DNA of 64,000 bases from Taxawa tesnikishii (nom. ined.) (lineage: Eukaryota; Ascomycota; Dothideomycetes; Dothideales). Positions 58,518-64,000 of this stretch are shown piece after piece. Location of the stretch: assembly GCA_030247885.1 (NCBI GenBank), contig JAPDRO010000010.1, forward strand, positions 186,001-250,000, given 5' to 3'. The notes below the pieces were generated by a model, which did not search any database, was not told the DNA's origin, and was given only the letters and a program-made list of their open reading frames with translations. The number at the start of each line of letters is the position of its first letter. Positions within the stretch are counted from its first letter, which is position 1. A program made the translations under genes and the position numbers.

Positions 58518-58519
58518 TA

Positions 58520-60628
58520 CCGTGTCCGTGCACTCAATGCGCGCGTTCACTCAACGCGCGCCTCACCACCTTAGTACTTGCACAAACATGAGGCTGTAGA
58601 GCCACCCACAACAACTATTATCATTAGACTTTGTCGTGGAGTAGTCATTAGATCTACACAAACAATTTGTGCTATCTATATTTACTTGGAAGCTTGATGT
58701 TGCGGCCGCGTGATGTGGTGACGGATGGGGGCTTGGGGGAGCCTTAGCGGCTTCAACACCACCTACAGCATCACCAGCACGTTTTTGACGCTTGCGCTTC
58801 TGTATAGGTGCTTGTGAAGCTTTACGCTTACCCTTTTGGGGCAATTGTACAGCTTTGGCGGCGTCGCGAGCCTCCTTTTGCCGAGCGCGTTTAGCTGCTT
58901 TCTCGACCTTCTCCTTCCTCTTAACCTCTGCCGCCTCTGCCCTTGCTATACGCTTCTCCTGAGCTATTCTCTCATTGTACAGTTTTGCAGCCTTTCTGAG
59001 CTTAGCTGCTTCAGCTTTTTGAAGTTGTAGCTCTTTCTTCTCACGCTCATTAACTGTCCGGCGAACACGTGCCTCCCTAACCTTCCCTGGTGACCAGAAA
59101 ACAGGGCCACTGAGGTACTCCTTGCGTTTTTGAAGATCAAGAGGCTTACCACGCTTTGAGCGCTTCTTCTTGTGAAGGAGAGCCTCTTGAAGCCCCTGAT
59201 TCTCATGCGCAAGAAGGTCAACTCGCGCTGAAAGAGCGTGGATTGCTTCATTAAGCCTCCGTACATCCTTTTTGTTTTGATCTCTAACGTTCTCCTGGAG
59301 AAGCTGCCTCATTTTCCTCCAATCAGAGGCGCTTAGTATTGAGGTTGAACTCTCTCTTGACTCTTGCTGATCTGGGTTGGTGTTGCTAAACCTTTTGAGT
59401 ATAGGAGAGGGATCAGGGGGCCATATACCAGCGGCTCTGAAGGAGCCGAGTATTGTTGTTCCCTTGAACGAGTACTGCCAGGCCTTCCAGAATAGGGGAA
59501 AAAGTCTCCTTTCTTGATTGGAGACAGCCCCTTGCTTCTCTCAAGGAAAGCTGTGAGCTCGTTGGAGTAGGCCTGTGAGAGAGGCTTGAACAAGCATACA
59601 TCAAGTGGCTGCAACGTGTGCGTTGAATGGGGAGGAAAGATGGCCAGGAGTATCTTGTGTTGATCACAACACTCAATAAAATCTGGAGTAACGTGGGATC
59701 CATGGCCGTCAAGTATCAGTAACCGGTAAGAGCGCCGCGCTTTGGTCTTGGTGAAGCGATCAAACACCTGTTCAAGCCAGCTGAGGCCAAGATCGTTGTT
59801 TGTCCAGCCTGTTAGTGATGAGCTGACAAATACCGAGTGTTCCCCTGGCTCAATTTCCTCCACCCAGCTTGACTGAATATCATTGCTAGTTGACGAAAAT
59901 ATGAGGCTTGGCGGTAGTGCTGATCCATCGGCGCAGACGCACGCCAGGAGGGTAATCCATTCACGTGAGCCATCTTGCATAGCTGCTCTAACCTGCCTCT
60001 TCACCCACATCTGTCTGCTGAACACCCGTTTTGAGCGGCTAGTGACACCAATCAAGAAGCCCTTCTCATCCATATTGTATGTATGCCGAGGCTCAACATT
60101 GTATTGAGCTATTTTGGAGTGTAAGAGCTTAAAATACAGGTTGTATTTGGCCCCTGAGTCAGCTTGATGACGATTGCGATCCATACCGGTCGTCCACTTG
60201 GAGATGAGTTGGTCGGTGTTGCGGTTCAAGAAGCGGGTAACCCAGCTCTCTGAGACAGGCTTCTTAGCCACCTTTGACGCGTACTTCTGGATAAGAGACC
60301 TTCCAGGAGGTAGACCTTGCTTTGTGAGCTCACCAATGTGTCGTACAAGCTCTCTCTTGTTGTGGGTTGAGTTTTCGACGATTGGATGACTCGGCTGCGC
60401 GGGACTGTGAAACAGCTTGGTGCCTCCGCGTCAAAGTTGAGCGCACAACACCATGATTTTTAGCTATTGTTGTGTAGCAGAGTCTTTCTCCAGGCTTCAA
60501 AGCATCTATCTCAGCAAGCGCATCGTCAATTGGAGGCATGGGCGTGGTGTCGTGTAGTAATGAAGTTTGACGCGTGATGGGTTACCCCGCGCGTTGAGTG
60601 AACGCGCGCATTGAGTGCACGGACACGG
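58520..60628 (-). mobile_element. pogo-like DNA transposon, family 2 relative (G)
   Basis: The element is 2109 bp with TA at 58518-58519 and 60629-60630. The terminal repeats begin CCGTGTCCGTGCACTC, sharing the first 12 bases with the element at 17505. Inside, CACTCAA(T/C)GCGCGCG is repeated with a 17-bp period. The coding sequence is broken. Confidence 0.88.
58563..60539 (-). pseudogene. pogo-like transposase, family 2 relative, two frame breaks
   Basis: It starts MPPIDDALAEIDALK (60539), close to the intact family 2 protein (MPGIEDALAEINNLK). EPVSESWV-type (KKPVSESWVTRFLNR), YNMDEKGFLIG, LLILDGHGSH and LQPLDVCLFKPLS are all present, followed by a charged C-terminal coiled coil with a Lys/Arg-rich tail. 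One break near 60350 equals loss of one GA unit from a GAGAGA run. Another, at the G4 run 59495-59498 (C4 on the coding strand), equals loss of one base. Confidence 0.82.
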
Positions 60629-60879
60629 TACGGGTAGGTTTGCAGATAGAGGGATGTTGGAACGAAGGCTGGGGTTACCTGAGAGGTGCTGCTGGCGTGA
60701 TAGTTGATGATGTGGCCATTCGATTTCACGATCGTCGTGAGCCAAGCGTGGATGAAAAATCGTAGTTTCCATTCGTCTGGCTGGTATCCGGCATATGGGA
60801 TAGGTCGTTAACAGGATGGGCAAGGTCGACACCTGTAGTTGTCAGCGTTGCGATCTTGTGGGCAGCCTTGCCCAGTCTT
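60629..60879. other. flank of element G
   Basis: No gene or repeat recognised. Confidence 0.35.
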
Positions 60880-61176
60880 TTAACCCTTACTGGTCAAATC
60901 CAAAAACAGCTGCGCGAACGAGTAATTGTCCCATGCGTTTTGACCGAAGGTTTGCTCCAACTTTGCCACGATTGCTGGGTCTATGTTGCCTTTGAAGTCT
61001 TTCTCGAGCACATCTTTGCGGACCTCAACCTTGAAGGCAATATAGTACCCGGACAAATCTAGGCACTTAAACGCTACTCCGCTTTGCATGTATCAGCGCA
61101 GTCAAGCAGTCCATGACTCGGTGCGGGAGGTTGCATACCCTGTATCCTGATCAACAAGGGTCATCTGGCTACCATT
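60880..61176 (-). pseudogene. fragment of an unidentified gene
   Basis: The minus-strand frame to 61089 (MQSGVAFKCLDLSGYYIAF and KDVLEKDFKGNIDPAIVAKL) reads like true protein. A second piece directly upstream (MNFNGSQMTLVDQDTGY) lies in another frame, with stops between. It may be two exons or a broken gene. Upstream lies AT-rich sequence, so the 5' part is probably lost. I recognise no family. Confidence 0.35.
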
Positions 61177-61200
61177 GAAGTTCATGCGAAACATAAGGCC

Positions 61201-61335
61201 TTACGCTTATTACTCGAAGCTTATTTAATAACTTTTTAAGTATTATAAGTTTACTTTTAACGCTTTCTCTTTACTTTATATTTAGTAACTTTCTTAGCCT
61301 TTATAATAACTTACTACGTCACGAAATCCCGGATC
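61201..61335. repeat. AT-rich strip
   Basis: Short AT-rich stretch without open frame, probably degraded repeat; it separates the gene fragment from the motif-rich region. Confidence 0.4.
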
Positions 61336-61480
61336 GTAGTATCGGTGGTAATACCACCGATACCACTCGTACCAATGATACCACCTATACCAGACGTTAT
61401 GGTACTTACCACGCATACCGGTATGCATGGCAATCACCACATGTACCGATAATTCTGGTACATACCAGTACATCTAGCTC
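61336..61480. repeat. hairpin and TACC/GGTA-rich stretch
   Basis: An 11-bp inverted repeat with a 3-base loop (GTATCGGTGGT at 61339-61349, ACCACCGATAC at 61353-61363) is followed by many TACCA, ATACC and GGTA units to about 61470 (for example GATACCACCTATACCAG, GGTACATACCAGTAC). It is non-coding. Confidence 0.65.
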
Positions 61481-61800
61481 ATCTCGCCAGGCGAATCGTC
61501 AGGCGAATCGCGCTTCGACTCGGTACTACGTATGTCTCCGCAAGCTCCGAGTGATAACCTTATCTAGAGCGATTCAATAACACGTACCGACTCGTCCATG
61601 CAAACCGATTCGTCTATCCATATCGAGTCGGTCATATGCATCGACTCGTCGATATCCGTCGAGTCGGTGACACGCCACTATTAGGTTACCTAAACTAACC
61701 AAGTTGCACGTTCCGACTCGCTGGTATATACTAGCTCATTAGCTCACCTCGACTCGCCAATATACGTTAGCCTTCCCCGACGTGGAATACATGGCATACA
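61481..61800. repeat. cluster of CGACTCG/CGAGTCG motifs
   Basis: The heptamer CGACTCG or its complement occurs at 61515, 61588, 61624, 61642, 61660, 61714 and 61750, with a one-base variant (CGATTCG) at 61606. No coding frame covers the cluster. Confidence 0.65.
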
Positions 61801-61863
61801 TAGATTCTAGCAATGTGCAACGTCGGTACGAGAGCGTAGCCTAGTACATTTGTTCTACGGTAT

Positions 61864-63770
61864 CTACCCATCCATTAACTCCATCCTTACCTTCACCTTG
61901 GCCCTCTTCTTCTTGAGCTGGGGATCTAGTAACTGCTTCCGAATCGCTTTGAAACTGTCCTCATCAAACGGGCGATCATCCTTGCCCCATAGTGCAGGCA
62001 CAAGTCCATCGGCCTCAGCGTAGATACCATACAACCACAAGTGCTGGCCTCGTGGTGGTCCTAGTATGTCCAACGTCCTTTTTCAACCCTTGCCCATGAA
62101 GCGCCTTTGCGAGTGAAGGTTGCTGCCTCTAGCGTGCACTCCGACTGCCCTCCAGTTTGCTGTTGTCCTTGAGTATCTGCAGACAGCTGCGCAACGGATG
62201 ATGGTAGGGAAGACAGCGAACTGCTTGATGATCGCCGTACTATGCTTCCTGCCGCGTCAGACTGTCGTTCGGGGGACGCTCCGCCCTAAGCGGGCTCCGG
62301 AACCCTTGCTCCTGCGGTGGCTTTGACTGCGTTGCCGTGTCCCGACTCGTCAGGTCATCGTCCGACTCTGCATCGTCCGACTCGCGGGGCATGGCGTAGT
62401 CTACAGCAGCTCTGTAGCTAGATTTCGATGGAGAAGACGGCTGTCCCTTGCGAAGACTGGCTTTGTTCAGATCTTCGCCGCTGTCAATTTCCTCACTGTT
62501 CGAGCTCTCCTCAGAAGTCAGTCCAGCAAGTGTATTTGCCCATTTCTGCATGTCCGTCACGTCAACGAATTTGTCCATGTATGGGTCCTTCTTAAGGGTC
62601 GCTAGCACGGCTTCGGTAAGGCGGCTCTGGATTAGCTCCTGACGTTCTGAACATTGGGTTGACCAGGTCCTCCACTTCTCCTCGAACAGTTCTGCCGCCT
62701 CGTTCGAGTCGAAGTCCGGATATATCGGCTCGCCAGTCTTATCGGATCTGCACGTTCCAGTAGCCCAGCTGTTGAGGAATGACTGCAAAGTAGCACAGAC
62801 CGACACTATAAGGAAGGGCGACAGTGGTCGAAATAACTTAGCCGTTAACGGATGGACACCAGCTCGGCCTGCTCCAAAGTATGCGGACCGGATGCTCTCC
62901 ATTATCAAATGGCTAGTATACCTCTTGGCCTACGTTCGAATCAGCTTCTAGTATCTGGCGAAGAACAACGTTGGTACACTTTTCCCGTCCTTGCACTCGA
63001 ACAAGGCGTTCGGTATATGCTTACGGGCCCATTTCTTCCTGAATGCGACGCTGCGATGCCGCGAGCAGACTAGCCTTTCGAGTGTGGCCTTGATTGAAGC
63101 GGTAGCAGTGCTCCTACTCTTGCGAACGGCTTCGCGAAGCTAGTGTACGCTTAGTATCATACCTGTTCCGTCGGTCTTCCAATGTCTTACCTTAAATCTC
63201 ATGCCTTCATGCATGGTTGCTGGAATGCTCTGTAGAGGGTTGGTCTTTAGCTTTTCGTCTCGGACTCCCGCCCACTCGCCCTCGGCCATCTCGAGAAGTG
63301 TAGCTTCCGCTTGTGAGGTAGGAAACATTGACTGTTCGCAGTGTCCGTTGTGCGTGCGAGCGATGAGTCGTATACGCACTTCCGAGTATATCTCGCGCTG
63401 GTCTAGTGGCATCACCCATCCTTTCCCTATGTTCACGCTGTAGTGTCCTGGTTGGTCTAGTATACTGCTGTCTTGCGAGCCACTCGCTCGGCCGCCGGAT
63501 TGTAAAGAACCAATGTCGATTGCGTCGACGCCGGCGCCTGTTATGCCTACGTCTCGTTTTCTTTTTCGACTAGAAGGCATTTCCTTGGAGAACGTAAGTA
63601 ATAGCGCTGCCGCCGATAGCATACCTACTTACCTCCTCCCATACTGCCCCGGAAAGACTAGGGACATACGACCGGCCTCCGCTTCTGTTAGTACTATCAG
63701 GCGTAATGTCAGCGTACGTTCGTTGAACACGTAGTCGCTTGTTATGTGTCCTGAACTCTCCTGGTGCCAT
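61864..63770 (-). pseudogene. decayed multi-exon gene of unknown function
   Basis: On the minus strand the reading begins MAPGEFRTHNKRLRVQR (63770). It crosses an intron at 63584-63632, continues EMPSSRKRKRDVGITGA, crosses a second intron at 63140-63190 and continues LREAVRKSRSTATASIK and KWARKHIPNALFECKDG. Two in-frame TAG codons follow, and the same frame then goes on in SIRSAYFGAGRAGVHPL to a stop at 62240. A last block (LDILGPPRGQHLWLYGI, KAIRKQLLDPQLKKKRA) lies in another frame. The TAG codons could come from CAG by C to T change. The protein is basic at the N-terminus, with a Ser/Asp-rich linker later. The middle part faintly recalls a fungal uncharacterised domain (DUF6532-like), but I would not rely on that. 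Confidence 0.45.
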
Positions 63771-64000
63771 GCTACTAAGATATCGTACTCGTATACTAGC
63801 GGGATAGTAGCATATAGACGTAGAGTACTGCTTGCTCTCTTGGTGTCAGTCTGGAGTGATGGCAGTGGATGTAGTATAGGCTTTCATCGAACTAGGCGCG
63901 TACGGATTTGAGTTGAGTCTGGTGGTTTCAGCGTGCTAACCGACGTAAGGGAACGTCATCTTTCGCAAGGAATCGTTAGCTAACGCGATATCGTGCAAAG
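63771..64000. other. 5' flank, nothing recognised
   Basis: Presumably upstream sequence of the decayed gene; no other feature seen. Confidence 0.35.

Overview
The window is a transposon-dense segment of a filamentous ascomycete genome. The evidence is short spliceosomal introns (45-65 bp, GT...AG), fungal families (an Agd3-like polysaccharide deacetylase, an aminoglycoside-phosphotransferase-fold gene, a BTB/POZ protein, an FAD monooxygenase fused to a membrane domain, PD-(D/E)XK relics), Fot1/pogo-type TA-inserting DNA transposons, Tad-like LINEs, and AT-rich islands that look like old RIP (repeat-induced point mutation) debris. Dothideomycetes is my best guess; no species is claimed.

Layout. 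1-6.4 kb: a repeat copy, a decayed membrane-protein gene, a small hypothetical gene and a four-exon APH-like gene. 6.4-11.8 kb: an AT-rich island carrying two inverted copies of one 1847-bp pogo-like element. 11.8-16.9 kb: two PD-(D/E)XK relics, copies of an unnamed dispersed repeat, two uncertain genes and a BTB gene with one in-frame stop. 17.5-19.6 kb: an intact pogo-like element with a 630-aa transposase. 20.4-24.6 kb: another repeat copy, then a hypothetical gene divergent from a protein kinase. 25.1-31.6 kb: a Tad-like LINE, a pogo-like element cut short beside it, and a 166-bp MITE. 31.7-33.6 kb: third copy of the 1847-bp element. 35.0-37.6 kb: four-exon FAD monooxygenase/membrane fusion. 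38.2-43.8 kb: three further pogo-like elements, the last intact. 44.3-52.1 kb: a Tc1/mariner element between LINE tails, a full-length 5.86-kb LINE and two 5'-truncated LINE tails at one reused target site. 53.2-57.0 kb: a cysteine-rich small secreted protein and the CE18/Agd3-like deacetylase. 58.5-60.6 kb: a pogo-like element. 60.9-63.8 kb: relics and a motif-rich non-coding stretch.

Host functions visible here are mainly cell-surface or secreted (deacetylase, small secreted protein), secondary-metabolism-like (FAD monooxygenase fusion), and signalling/protein interaction (kinase, BTB). They do not form one operon-like unit; each sits alone between transposons.

Two patterns run across the window. 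Every frameshift I could place is a deletion of one base in a mononucleotide run (or of one dinucleotide unit), in host genes and transposons alike. This suggests consensus errors in the assembly, or a strong slippage bias, rather than ordinary decay. Second, the terminal inverted repeats of every complete or end-bearing pogo-like family carry a tandemly doubled motif with a period of 17 bp (18 in one family), although the motif sequence differs between families.
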